A stretch of DNA of 64,000 nucleotides, taken from Neomegalonema perideroedes DSM 15528 (GTDB lineage: Bacteria; Pseudomonadota; Alphaproteobacteria; Rhodobacterales; Rhodobacteraceae). Made by a program: the position numbers and the translations under genes. The stretch spans positions 1 through 64,000 of the forward strand of contig NZ_KB893665.1 of assembly GCF_000374145.1 (NCBI RefSeq), read 5' to 3'. The notes below the pieces were generated by a model. That model was not told the DNA's origin. It worked only from the letters and a program-made list of their open reading frames with translations, and searched no databases. Shown here in pieces: positions 28,229-37,405 of this stretch (position 1 is the stretch's first letter; each line of letters begins with the position of its first letter).

Positions 28229-28350
28229 CTCCGCCCTTCCTTCTGTGGAAGAGGGGGCTGTGGAAAGGCGGGTGCGGCGGCGCCTGAGCGGAGGCGCGCG
28301 CGACGAAGGCGGTCCGGCGCGGCGCCGGACCTTGCGTCCCTGAATCTCAT
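28225..28350 (-). CDS. Candidate 41-codon leader peptide coupled to the permease gene
   Basis: A short ORF begins at ATG 28350, with an excellent ribosome site (GGGAGG, 6 nt spacing), and ends with a TGA that overlaps the permease ATG as ATGA. The peptide is rich in Arg, Ala and Pro (it starts MRFRDARSGAAPDRLRRARL) and matches nothing I know. A near-perfect palindrome, GGTCCGGCGC / GCGCCGGACC (28311-28331), lies inside it. Its translation could open this hairpin and control translation of the permease. Alternatively it is a remnant of a lost gene; the ribosome site resembles those of the two binding-protein genes. Not seen in any database by me. Confidence 0.45.
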   Translation of the reverse strand: MRFRDARSGAAPDRLRRARLRSGAAAPAFPQPPLPQKEGRR

Positions 28351-28494
28351 GAACTTCCTCCCGAGCGGCCTTCACAAGGGGCCGCCGTTTTATGTTAGGA
28401 TTCGGCGCTCCGGGCCTCCCGGAGCGAACCCATCCTTCGACCAAGCTTAACTTATATTACAACTCGGCGAACATCGACGAATCCGGGAAAAAAG
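28351..28494. promoter_or_regulatory. Divergent promoter region of importer operon and AraC regulator
   Basis: The region contains AT-rich boxes TTTTATGTTAGGATT (28389-28403) and CTTAACTTATATTACAA (28445-28461), embedded in GC-rich DNA. GCTCCGGGCCTCCCGGAGC (28408-28426) is a hairpin or palindrome (GCTCCGG/CCGGAGC). The TCATCATATR motif found at the other pectin promoters is absent, so control by the adjacent AraC-type protein instead is plausible. Exact promoter elements cannot be fixed. Confidence 0.4.
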
Positions 28495-29409
28495 ATGGAG
28501 AAAACCGTAGGCGGCGCCCTCTCCGGAATCCCACCCCACGGGCTTGCGCTGACTCTCACGCGCTCAACCATCAAAATGGATCATGCGCCCAGCTGGTGGA
28601 TCGAGAAAAGCAACAGCGTCCATGACCTCGTCATCGCGCTGGAGGGCGCCGGAGATTATCGGATCGGCGAGGACGAGGCCCTTCGGCTCTCCGCGGGGGA
28701 GGCCATGCTCATTCCCGCCGAAACGCGGTTTTTCGGGCGTCACGCCGAAGGCGCGGCCTATCGCGGTGTGGCGCAGCATTTCACCTTGGATCTCTTCGGG
28801 CGCGATCTCGTCGCGCGCATGAAGCTCAGACCCAAACTGCGCTTTCGGGATTGGGAGTTGCTCCGCCCCATGGTCCGCCGCTATCATGAGATCGCCCCGC
28901 CCTCCTCGACGATCCTCGCGCAGCATCATCTTTTCATGGTGCTGCTGCTGGCCTTTCTGGAGGAGGCCTTCCTTGGCTGGCGCGCGGAGGAAGCGCCGGT
29001 CGGAGACGAGAACCGCGTCGCGGCGGCGGTAGCCATCGCCGCGAGTCAGATCGCCGCCGATCCTCTGAACGCGGAGATCGCGCAGAAGGCGGTCGAGGCG
29101 GCGCTTTATCATCCGGATTACTTCCGCCGCGAATTCCGCCGCAGGACCGGCTTCACGCCGCAGAAATTTCAGGAGTTCAAGCGCATGGAGAAAGCCATGG
29201 CGCTTTTAGAGGCCGGACGCGGCGTCGGGGAGGCGGGCGCCGCCGTCGGCTACGCCGATCCCTATTATTTCTCGCGCATGTTCCGGCGTTACGTCGGGGT
29301 CAGCCCGCTCGGCTTCAAGGAAAGCTTGCGGCGCGCGCGCGAGGGCCGTTTTCCGCGCGGAGAAGAAGACGGACAGCCCGTCTTCCCCCTGCCCCGCCCG
29401 ACCCGCTGA
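28495..29409 (+). CDS. AraC-family transcriptional regulator
   Basis: A 304-aa regulator. Residues about 35-170 form a cupin-like sensing domain (SAGEAMLIPAETRFF). The C-terminal 100 residues carry the two AraC helix-turn-helix motifs, ending with GEAGAAVGYADPYYFSRMFRRYVGVSPLGF, recognisable as the GYADPYYFSRMFRR signature. It is divergent from the importer-GH28-GH105 operon, so it probably activates it in response to a pectin-derived sugar. It ends 3 bases before the stop of the convergent kduD gene. Confidence 0.85.
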   Translation: MEKTVGGALSGIPPHGLALTLTRSTIKMDHAPSWWIEKSNSVHDLVIALEGAGDYRIGEDEALRLSAGEAMLIPAETRFFGRHAEGAAYRGVAQHFTLDLFGRDLVARMKLRPKLRFRDWELLRPMVRRYHEIAPPSSTILAQHHLFMVLLLAFLEEAFLGWRAEEAPVGDENRVAAAVAIAASQIAADPLNAEIAQKAVEAALYHPDYFRREFRRRTGFTPQKFQEFKRMEKAMALLEAGRGVGEAGAAVGYADPYYFSRMFRRYVGVSPLGFKESLRRAREGRFPRGEEDGQPVFPLPRPTR

Positions 29410-29412
29410 GGC

Positions 29413-30168
29413 TCAGCGCGCCAGCCAGCCGCCGTCCACCGGCAAGACCACGCCATGGACGTAATCCGCCGCCGGAGAAGCCAGAAAGACCGCCGCGCCG
29501 CCGATGTCTCCGGGATTTCCCCAACGCCCCGCCGGAATGCGACCGAGGATCTCGGAGGAGCGCTTTTCGTCCTGCCGCAAAGCCTCGGTGTTGTTGGTGA
29601 CGAAATAGCCCGGCGCTATGGCGTTGACGTTCACGCCCTTGGCCGCCCATTCGCAGGCGAGCAGCCGCGTCAGCCCCGCGAGGCCGCTTTTCGAGGCCGT
29701 ATAGGAGGGGATGCGGATCCCGCCCTGAAACGACAGCAGCGAGGCGATGTTGACGATCTTGCCGCGCCCGCGCGGGATCATCCGCCGCGCCGCCGCCTGA
29801 GTCAGAAAGAACAGCGACTTCAGATTGAGGTCGATCACCGCGTCCCAATCGGCTTCGGTGAAGTCGAGGGAATCGGCCCGGCGGATGATCCCCGCGTTGT
29901 TCACGAGGATCTCGATTCCGCCCGAAACCTCTTCGGCCTCGGCGATCACCGGCTCCAGCGCCTCCATCTGCGCGAGATCGGCGCGGATGGCGTGGAAAGG
30001 CCGCCCGGTCGGCGCGATCAGCGACTCGGTTTCCTCCATCCCGGAGCGCCCGACGGCGATCACCCCCGCCCCGGCCTGAGCCAGAGCGACGGCGATCCCC
30101 TGTCCGATGCCGGTGTTGGCGCCGGTCACCACGGCCCAACGGCCGCTCAGATCGAAAGGAGACGACAT
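29413..30168 (-). CDS. kduD: 2-dehydro-3-deoxy-D-gluconate 5-dehydrogenase (KduD)
   Basis: A 251-aa short-chain dehydrogenase that reduces 2,5-diketo-3-deoxygluconate to 2-keto-3-deoxygluconate, the step after KduI in unsaturated-uronate breakdown. Visible motifs are TGANTGIGQGIA (NAD(P) site, residues 15-26), NNAGIIRRAD, catalytic Ser/Tyr/Lys in the SYTASKSGLAGL segment (Tyr about 156), and PGYFVTNNTEALRQD, which is typical of KduD. It is last in the udh-aldehyde dehydrogenase-kduD unit (3 nt gap), which joins the oxidative and the Kdu branches in one transcript. Confidence 0.9.
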   Translation of the reverse strand: MSSPFDLSGRWAVVTGANTGIGQGIAVALAQAGAGVIAVGRSGMEETESLIAPTGRPFHAIRADLAQMEALEPVIAEAEEVSGGIEILVNNAGIIRRADSLDFTEADWDAVIDLNLKSLFFLTQAAARRMIPRGRGKIVNIASLLSFQGGIRIPSYTASKSGLAGLTRLLACEWAAKGVNVNAIAPGYFVTNNTEALRQDEKRSSEILGRIPAGRWGNPGDIGGAAVFLASPAADYVHGVVLPVDGGWLAR

Positions 30169-30171
30169 GAA

Positions 30172-31707
30172 TCAGGCTCCCTGAAGATCGTCGAAGAGCA
30201 ATTCGTCCGGCAGGTTCTGATAGCAGACCGGGCGCAGGAAACGCCGGATCGACATCGTGCCCACCGAGGTCGCGCCGAAATTGGTCGAGGCCGGATAGGG
30301 ACCGCCATGCACCATGGAATCCGCCACCTCGACGCCGGTCGGGAAGCCGTTGACCAGCACGCGGCCCGCCTTGCGCTCCAGAATGGGCAGCAGACGCCGC
30401 GCCAGAGGCGCGTCTTTCGAATCCATATGGAGCGTCGCGGTGAGCTGGCCCTCGAAAGCTTTGGCGATCTCCGGCATGGCCTCGGCCGAGGGCGCCCGCA
30501 CCACCAGACCCAAAGGCCCGAAGACCTCTTCGGCGAGGGCGTGATCCGCCATGAAGGCCTCCGAAGAAATCTCATAAAGATTCGGATTGGCGAGGCGGCC
30601 TTCGCTCTGAGTGCTCAGCACCGGACGCACGGCGTTGCGCGAGTCGAAGCGCGCTTGACCGTCGCGGTAAGCCTTGGCGATGCCGTCGGTCAGCATGGTC
30701 TGAGCCGGAACCTTCTCCAGAGCCGCTTTCGCCGCGCCGACGAAGGCGTCGGCCGCAGGGCCTTCCGCGAGGATCACCACGCCGGGATTGGTGCAGAACT
30801 GCCCCGCGCCCTGAGCCAGCGAGCCCGCCCAGCCCTCGCCGAGAGCCGCCGCACGGGCCTCCAGAGCGCCGGGAAGCATGAAGACCGGATTCACCGAACC
30901 CAATTCCCCAAAGAAGGGGATCGGCTCGGGGCGCGCGGCGCACAGATCGAAAAGCGCCCGCCCTCCGGCCAGCGACCCGGTGAAGCCCACCGCCTTGATC
31001 AGCGGATGAGTCACGACCGCCTCGCCGACCTTGCGGTCTCCGCCTTGGATCAGGCTGAAGACTCCCGCCGGAACGCCCGTGCGCTTGATCGCCGCCTCGA
31101 TGGCCTGAGCCACGACCTCGCCGGTGCCCGGATGGGCCGAATGGCCCTTGACCACCACAGGGCATCCCGCCGCCAGAGCCGCCGCCGTGTCGCCGCCCGC
31201 CACCGAGAAGGCCAGCGGGAAATTCGAGGCCCCGAAGACCGCCACCGGGCCGATGGGCCGCTGAACCAATCGCAGATCCGGGCGCGGCAGAGGCTGACGG
31301 TTCGGCAAAGCCTCGTCATGGCGCAAATCGAGGTGCTTGCCCTGCCGGATATGCTCGGCGAAGAGCCGGAGCTGGCCCGTGGTGCGTCCGCGCTCGCCGT
31401 TGAGCCGCGCCTCCGGGAGGCCGGTCTCCTGAGTTCCGATCAGGGTGATCGCCGCGGCGCGGGCTTCGATCTCCTCGGCGATGGCCTCGAGGAAATCGGC
31501 GCGGGCGGCGCGGCTGAGGGCGGAATAGGCCGGGAAGGCCTCTTCGGCGGCGCGGGCGGCGCGATCCGCCAGCGCCGGAGTCCCTAAGGCGAAGTCATGC
31601 GAAGGGCCATGGGCGGGAGAGGACGAAAACTTCTCGCCCCCGCCGACCCATTCGCCCGCGATGAAATGTTCGCCGCGCAGGGCGAGAGGGGAAGCGGAAG
31701 CGGTCAT
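30172..31707 (-). CDS. 2-oxoglutarate semialdehyde (2,5-dioxovalerate) dehydrogenase
   Basis: A 511-aa aldehyde dehydrogenase of the NADP+-dependent 2,5-dioxopentanoate class. It shows the cofactor segment GASNFPLAFSVAGGDTA, catalytic Glu in ELGSVNPVF and the Cys in GQFCTNPGV (about residue 310). It makes 2-oxoglutarate from the semialdehyde released by KdgD, the last step of the oxidative galacturonate route. The ATG at 31707 has AGAGGA upstream and lies one base from the udh stop. Reading further upstream would overlap udh. Confidence 0.9.
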   Translation of the reverse strand: MTASASPLALRGEHFIAGEWVGGGEKFSSSPAHGPSHDFALGTPALADRAARAAEEAFPAYSALSRAARADFLEAIAEEIEARAAAITLIGTQETGLPEARLNGERGRTTGQLRLFAEHIRQGKHLDLRHDEALPNRQPLPRPDLRLVQRPIGPVAVFGASNFPLAFSVAGGDTAAALAAGCPVVVKGHSAHPGTGEVVAQAIEAAIKRTGVPAGVFSLIQGGDRKVGEAVVTHPLIKAVGFTGSLAGGRALFDLCAARPEPIPFFGELGSVNPVFMLPGALEARAAALGEGWAGSLAQGAGQFCTNPGVVILAEGPAADAFVGAAKAALEKVPAQTMLTDGIAKAYRDGQARFDSRNAVRPVLSTQSEGRLANPNLYEISSEAFMADHALAEEVFGPLGLVVRAPSAEAMPEIAKAFEGQLTATLHMDSKDAPLARRLLPILERKAGRVLVNGFPTGVEVADSMVHGGPYPASTNFGATSVGTMSIRRFLRPVCYQNLPDELLFDDLQGA

Positions 31708-31708
31708 G

Positions 31709-32506
31709 TCAGTCCTCTTGAAAAATCGGGTTGTCGATGAAGACGCCGCCCTGATAGCGGGCGACGGCCTCGTCAGGCGCGGGCCTCGGGCCTGCGGCCT
31801 CGATTTCAGCGCGCCAGGCTTCGGCGTTGTCCTTCGGACGCCAGCCAAGATAAGCCGAAGCGGCGTTGTCCCACCAGCCCGCGTCATTGGCCGAGGCGCC
31901 CCAAATCACCGGGCATTCCAGACGCGGCGCCCGGAAGACGCAAGCCGCGAGCCCGGCGAAATCGTCATAAGAGAGCCAGCTCGACAGCATCCGATGGTTG
32001 CTCGGCTGGGGCGTGCAGGAGCCGATCCGCACCAGCGCCGATTCCTGCCCGAATTTCTCATAATACATCCGCGCCAGAGCCTCGCCGAAGGCTTTGGAGA
32101 CTCCATAAAGCCCATCGGGGCGCGGAGGCTCGTCGCCCTTCAGCCGCTGGCTCTGGGGGTAATAGCCGATCACGTGATTGGAGCTGGCGAAGAGGATCCG
32201 CGGGCGGCCATGAGCCCGCGCCGCCTCGTAAAGATTATAAAGGCCGAGCAAATTGGCCTGCATGATCTTGGAGAATTTATCCTCGACGGAGATTCCGCCG
32301 AGATGGATGATTCCGTCGCAGCCCTCCACCAGATCCATGACCGCCGCCGCATCGGCCAGATCGCAGATCCGCGCCTCTTCGTTGAGGCCGGGCGCGCCGG
32401 GATCCGCGATGTCGGAGAGGCGGAGGATCTCCGCGAGGCCCGCAAGACGCGGCCGCAGCGCGCGTCCCATGGCGCCTGCGGCGCCGGTCAGCAGAAGTCG
32501 TTTCAT
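31709..32506 (-). CDS. udh: Uronate dehydrogenase
   Basis: A 265-aa extended-SDR enzyme that oxidises D-galacturonate or D-glucuronate to the aldaro-1,5-lactone with NAD+. Motifs are LTGAAGAMGRALRP (residues 5-18), IHLGGISVEDKF near 67 and the catalytic YGVSKAFGEAL (Tyr about 134), all as in Agrobacterium and Pseudomonas Udh. It is first in the operon with the semialdehyde dehydrogenase and kduD and is divergent from the GntR regulator. A TCATCATATG site lies 20 nt upstream of its start. Confidence 0.93.
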   Translation of the reverse strand: MKRLLLTGAAGAMGRALRPRLAGLAEILRLSDIADPGAPGLNEEARICDLADAAAVMDLVEGCDGIIHLGGISVEDKFSKIMQANLLGLYNLYEAARAHGRPRILFASSNHVIGYYPQSQRLKGDEPPRPDGLYGVSKAFGEALARMYYEKFGQESALVRIGSCTPQPSNHRMLSSWLSYDDFAGLAACVFRAPRLECPVIWGASANDAGWWDNAASAYLGWRPKDNAEAWRAEIEAAGPRPAPDEAVARYQGGVFIDNPIFQED

Positions 32507-32646
32507 AGCTTCCTCTTTTGCGGCGTCATCATATGGACCCTCCGGAATCCGTCAACTCGTATTATATCACCTGCGGAGGCGTCGCTTGACCGCCCGGGCC
32601 TCCCCGGCCTATCTCCAAGCTTCGGGCGGCGGTCGGAGGATGGCGC
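32507..32646. promoter_or_regulatory. Divergent udh / gntR promoter region with TCATCATATG site
   Basis: TCATCATATG lies at 32526-32535, between a minus-strand TATAAT (32566-32561) and the udh start, so a bound repressor would sit just downstream of the likely transcription start. An AT-rich block GTATTATATCAC spans 32559-32570. The same site at the kdgD, kduI and GH105 leaders makes this the likely autoregulatory operator of the GntR protein. Confidence 0.55.
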
Positions 32647-33402
32647 ATGGCGGGACGGGCGAAGGCGGCGGGCAAAGGAAGTCTGGTGTCGCAGGTGAGC
32701 GAGGCTTTGCGCAAGCGCATCCTCGCCGGAGAATACGCGCCCGGCGCGCGGCTGCCCTCCGAGGCGCAGCTCACCGAGGCTTACGGCGTCAGCCGCACCG
32801 TGATCCGCGAGGCCATGGCCGCGCTGAAGGCCGACGGGCTGGTCGAGCCCCGGCAAGGCGCGGGCATCTTCGTGCTGGAGGCGCCGCCGCCCTCGATCTT
32901 CTCGCCTCAGGCTCTGGACCCGGCGCGCATCTCCTCGACCATAGAGATTCTGGAGCTGCGCACCGGCGTCGAGGCGGAGGCCGCAGGTTTGGCGGCGCTG
33001 CGCCGCTCCCCCGCCCAAGAGGAGACGATCCTCGAACGCCATGACGCCCTGCGCGCTTGTCTGAAGGCGGGCGAACCCACCGCCGAGGCTGATTTCGCCC
33101 TGCATCTCGCCATAGCCGAGGCGGCGAATAATCCGCGTTTCCGCGAATTCCTCGAAGCCCTCGGCGCGGCGGTGATCCCGCGCGCCGCGCTCAAGGCCGA
33201 GGAGACCGAGGAGGCCGCCGCCGCCTATATCGCCCGCCTCGACGAGGAGCATGGACGCATCGTCGCCGCGATCTCCAACGGCGACGAAGAGGGCGCCCGA
33301 ACCGCCATGCGCGCCCATCTGCGCGGAGGTCAGGCGCGCTATCGGGCTTTGCTGCGCGCCGGACGTCTGGCTCACGCCCCGGACCAGACCGGAAAGCCGT
33401 AA
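32647..33402 (+). CDS. GntR-family (FadR/FCD subfamily) regulator of uronate catabolism
   Basis: A 251-aa regulator. An N-terminal winged helix (about 10-78) has the family signature LPSEAQLTEAYGVSRTVIREAMAAL, quoted here as AYGVSRTVIREAMAALKADG. The C-terminal FCD domain (about 95-220) has metal-site histidines in FALHLAIAEAANN. FCD regulators of uronate pathways (ExuR, UxuR, GguR) sense hexuronates or keto-deoxy acids. It is divergent from udh, and I propose that it binds TCATCATATR. Its 3' end overlaps the convergent lactone-isomerase gene by 31 bp. Confidence 0.87.
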   Translation: MAGRAKAAGKGSLVSQVSEALRKRILAGEYAPGARLPSEAQLTEAYGVSRTVIREAMAALKADGLVEPRQGAGIFVLEAPPPSIFSPQALDPARISSTIEILELRTGVEAEAAGLAALRRSPAQEETILERHDALRACLKAGEPTAEADFALHLAIAEAANNPRFREFLEALGAAVIPRAALKAEETEEAAAAYIARLDEEHGRIVAAISNGDEEGARTAMRAHLRGGQARYRALLRAGRLAHAPDQTGKP

Positions 33403-34226
33403 AGCTCCTGCGGATTCTCGACCAGCGCCCGGCGACGGGCCGCCGCGTCGGGGAGCCAATCGAGCGCCGTCGCCGCGAGCAAGGCGTCGTCGGGGAGCGG
33501 CTCGCCTTTGGCGCGCGCGAGGTTATGCGGCCAATTCGTGCCCCAGAGGATCCGCTCCGGCGCATGGGCGCCGATCACGCGCGACACAGCGGCGACGTCG
33601 GCGAAATCCGGGCCGCCGAGGCGGCTGGATTCGTAGCATCCGGCGAATTTGAACCACATCCGCCCCCGGTCGATCAGGCGCAGGACCGCCGCGACCTCCG
33701 GGCCGTCGGGCGCGGCGCCGGAGAAGAATTTCCCGTGATGGTCGAAGACCCAGCGCGAACGCAGAGCCTCCAGCCGGGGCAGATGCGCCACGATCTGGCT
33801 TCCGTCGAATTGCACGGCGATCATCCAGCCGAGTTCGGCGGCTTTGGCGTCCACGGCCTCCAGATGATCCAGACCAACCGCGCCGCCGGGCAGATCCATG
33901 ATCCGCGCCCCGACCGCCCCCGCCTGAGCGAGGCGCTCAAGCTCGGCGTCGGATTCCGTCCCGTCGATCACCGCCACCCCGCGCGAGATCGCGCCGAATT
34001 CGGCGAGGCAGGCGAGGAGGCAGGCATTGTCCTTCTGATAGGCGTTGGCCTGAGTGACCACCACCCGCGCAATCCCAAGCTCGCGCATCGCGGCGCGGTA
34101 GAGCTCCGGCGTGGGGAGATCTCCGGCGGGCAGCCCCGGACCTCCCGGCAGCGGCGGAAAGCCGGGGAGATAGGCGTGCATCTGCGTGTCGATGGTTCCT
34201 GAAGGCGGATTCCAAGGCGCGGTCAT
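33372..34226 (-). CDS. D-galactarolactone isomerase (amidohydrolase 2 family)
   Basis: A 284-aa amidohydrolase-superfamily protein matching the Agrobacterium enzyme that interconverts galactaro-lactone forms between Udh and Gci. It has the N-terminal metal-site variant DTQMHAYLPGFPP (residues 13-25), VFDHHGKFF near 170 and ILWGTNWPHN near 245. Its start overlaps the gci stop by four bases. Its stop is inside the end of the convergent gntR gene. The assignment rests on sequence type plus placement directly beside gci and udh. Confidence 0.87.
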   Translation of the reverse strand: MTAPWNPPSGTIDTQMHAYLPGFPPLPGGPGLPAGDLPTPELYRAAMRELGIARVVVTQANAYQKDNACLLACLAEFGAISRGVAVIDGTESDAELERLAQAGAVGARIMDLPGGAVGLDHLEAVDAKAAELGWMIAVQFDGSQIVAHLPRLEALRSRWVFDHHGKFFSGAAPDGPEVAAVLRLIDRGRMWFKFAGCYESSRLGGPDFADVAAVSRVIGAHAPERILWGTNWPHNLARAKGEPLPDDALLAATALDWLPDAAARRRALVENPQELYGFPVWSGA

Positions 34227-35362
34227 GCTTCCTCCTTCGGTTTGAATTCGCGCAAGGCCGCGCGGTCGATTTCAATCCCGAGGCCGGGACCGTCGGGGAT
34301 GGCCACCACGCCGCGCTCATGTTCGATGGGCCGCGTAACCACAGCCTGACGAAAGGGATTATGCGTGCGGTCGAATTCGAGGATGGGCTCGATGGGCTCG
34401 CGCCGCACCGGAGAGGGGACCATCGCCGCCATGAATTGCAGCGCCGCCGCGATCTGCACCGCCGTGCCCCAGACATGCGGCACCACCCGCAGCCCATGCA
34501 GCGCCGCCAGATCCGCCACGCGCCGCGCTTCGGTGAAGCCGCCCACGCCGCAGATGTCCGGCTGCACGACGTCCACGGCGCGGGTCTCGATGGGCTCGCG
34601 GAAGCCCCAACGCCCATGCCAGGTCTCGCCCGCCGCCACGGGGATGGGCTGCTTCGCCTTCACCTCGCGATAGGCCGCCAGATGCTCCGGCGTCACGGGC
34701 TCCTCGAACCAGTCGATCCCGCATTCCGCCGCCGCCTGACCCAGACGGATCGCCTCCAGAGCGTCATAGCCGTGGTTCGCGTCGATCATCAGCCGCATCT
34801 CCGGCCCGACCGCCTCGCGCACCGCCCGGATCACCCGCAGATCCTCCGCCACGCCGAAGCCGATCTTGAGCTTGGCGGCGTGGAATCCGGCGGCGGCGTG
34901 GCCCGCCATCTCCTCGGCGTTGTCTTCGATGCGGTCCACGCCGTCGCGGCGGAAGGCGCCGGTGGCGTAGGCCTTCACGCTTGCGCGGAAGCGCCCGCCG
35001 AGCAGCGTCGAGATCGGGACGCCGAAGCGCTTGCCCTTGATGTCCCAGAGCGCCACGTCGACGCCGGAGAGCGCGGTGAGCGTCAGGCCGCGCTGGCCTT
35101 GGTCGCGCAGCGCGTTATAGAGGACCGCCCAGATCTTTTCGGTCTCCAGCGGATCCATCCCGACGAGCCATCCGGCGTAAGTCTGAACCACCGCCGCATT
35201 GGCCCGGGCCGGGCCGAGGCATTCGCCCCAGCCCGTGGTCCCGTCGTCGCAAACCACCTCCACCAGCAGATGCAGGCGGCGGTCGAAACGCATGGAGGCG
35301 CTTTCGAAAGCGGTCTCCAGCCGATGCTCCAGCAGATGGGTGCGGATCGCGGCGATCTTCAT
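34223..35362 (-). CDS. gci: D-galactarolactone cycloisomerase
   Basis: A 379-aa mandelate racemase/muconate lactonizing enzyme-type protein of the enolase superfamily. Acid/base and metal-site segments are visible: AAKLKIGFG (KxK base, about 166), MIDANHGYD (Asp, about 194), WFEEPVTPE (Glu), AAGETWHG (Glu) and the catalytic His in VVPHVWGT. It opens galactarolactone to 3-deoxy-2-keto-hexarate, the substrate of KdgD. It sits between the lactone isomerase and kdgD in a three-gene unit. Confidence 0.9.
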   Translation of the reverse strand: MKIAAIRTHLLEHRLETAFESASMRFDRRLHLLVEVVCDDGTTGWGECLGPARANAAVVQTYAGWLVGMDPLETEKIWAVLYNALRDQGQRGLTLTALSGVDVALWDIKGKRFGVPISTLLGGRFRASVKAYATGAFRRDGVDRIEDNAEEMAGHAAAGFHAAKLKIGFGVAEDLRVIRAVREAVGPEMRLMIDANHGYDALEAIRLGQAAAECGIDWFEEPVTPEHLAAYREVKAKQPIPVAAGETWHGRWGFREPIETRAVDVVQPDICGVGGFTEARRVADLAALHGLRVVPHVWGTAVQIAAALQFMAAMVPSPVRREPIEPILEFDRTHNPFRQAVVTRPIEHERGVVAIPDGPGLGIEIDRAALREFKPKEEA

Positions 35363-35366
35363 CGGC

Positions 35367-36580
<1,214 letters not shown>

Positions 36581-37405
36581 ATGCTGACCGTCGAGACCCG
36601 TCAGGCCGTCCATCCCGAACACGCCCGCGGCATGGACACCGCCGAGCTTCGCCGTCATTTCCTCGCCTCGGAGATGTTCCGTCCGGGCGAGATCCGCCTG
36701 ATCTACACCCATTACGACCGCTTCACGATGGGCGGCGCCGTCCCGGCGGGGGCGCCGCTGGTCCTCGACGTGGTGGCCGAGACCAAGACCCCGAATTTCC
36801 TCGACCGCCGCGAGCTCGGCGTGGTGAACGTCGGCGGGACCGGAACCGTCTCGGCGGGCGGCGAAAGCTGGACGCTCGCCTGCGGCGACGTGCTGTATCT
36901 CGGCATGGGCTCGGGCCCCGTGACCTTCGCGGGCGAGGGGCGGTTTTATCTGGTCTCGGCGCCGGCGCATCGCAGATTCCCTTCGCGGCTGGTGCGGCTC
37001 TCCGACAGCAAAGAGGTGAAGCTCGGCGCGACGGAGACCTCTAATAAGCGGACGATCAATCAATTCATCCATCCGCTGGTCATGGAGAGCTGTCAGCTCG
37101 TGCTGGGCTACACCACGCTGGAGGATGGCTCCGTCTGGAACACCATGCCCGCCCATGTCCATGACCGCCGCATGGAGGCCTATCTCTATTTCGGCATGAC
37201 GCCCGAAGCCCGGGTTCTGCATCTCATGGGCGAGCCGCAGGAGACGCGCCACCTCTTCATCGCCAATGAGGAAGGCGCCTTGTCTCCGCCCTGGTCGGTG
37301 CATGCGGGGGCGGGAATCGGCGGCTACACCTTCATCTGGGCCATGGCGGGCGACAACGTGGACTACACCGACATGGAGTTCATTCAGCCCAAGGATCTGC
37401 GATGA
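36581..37405 (+). CDS. kduI: 5-keto-4-deoxyuronate isomerase (KduI)
   Basis: A 274-aa cupin enzyme converting 5-keto-4-deoxyuronate (from unsaturated galacturonate) to 2,5-diketo-3-deoxygluconate. The zinc ligands match E. coli KduI in spacing: His192 and His194 in MPAHVHDRRMEAYLYF, Glu199, and His241 in PWSVHAGAG. The N-terminus has the family pattern MDTAELRRHFLASEMF. Its stop overlaps the kdgK start (ATGA). It is divergent from kdgD, so the two branches of uronate use share one control region. Confidence 0.95.
   Translation: MLTVETRQAVHPEHARGMDTAELRRHFLASEMFRPGEIRLIYTHYDRFTMGGAVPAGAPLVLDVVAETKTPNFLDRRELGVVNVGGTGTVSAGGESWTLACGDVLYLGMGSGPVTFAGEGRFYLVSAPAHRRFPSRLVRLSDSKEVKLGATETSNKRTINQFIHPLVMESCQLVLGYTTLEDGSVWNTMPAHVHDRRMEAYLYFGMTPEARVLHLMGEPQETRHLFIANEEGALSPPWSVHAGAGIGGYTFIWAMAGDNVDYTDMEFIQPKDLR

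Noticed and set aside
28388-28444. Upstream start for the MalF-like permease giving 366 aa
   Set aside because: The added residues are Arg/Pro/Lys-rich and unlike the family. The start at 28228 gives a normal N-terminus and overlaps the leader ORF stop.
29455-31587. 710-codon plus-strand frame opposite kduD and the semialdehyde dehydrogenase
   Set aside because: Shadow of two well-supported genes; composition is not protein-like.
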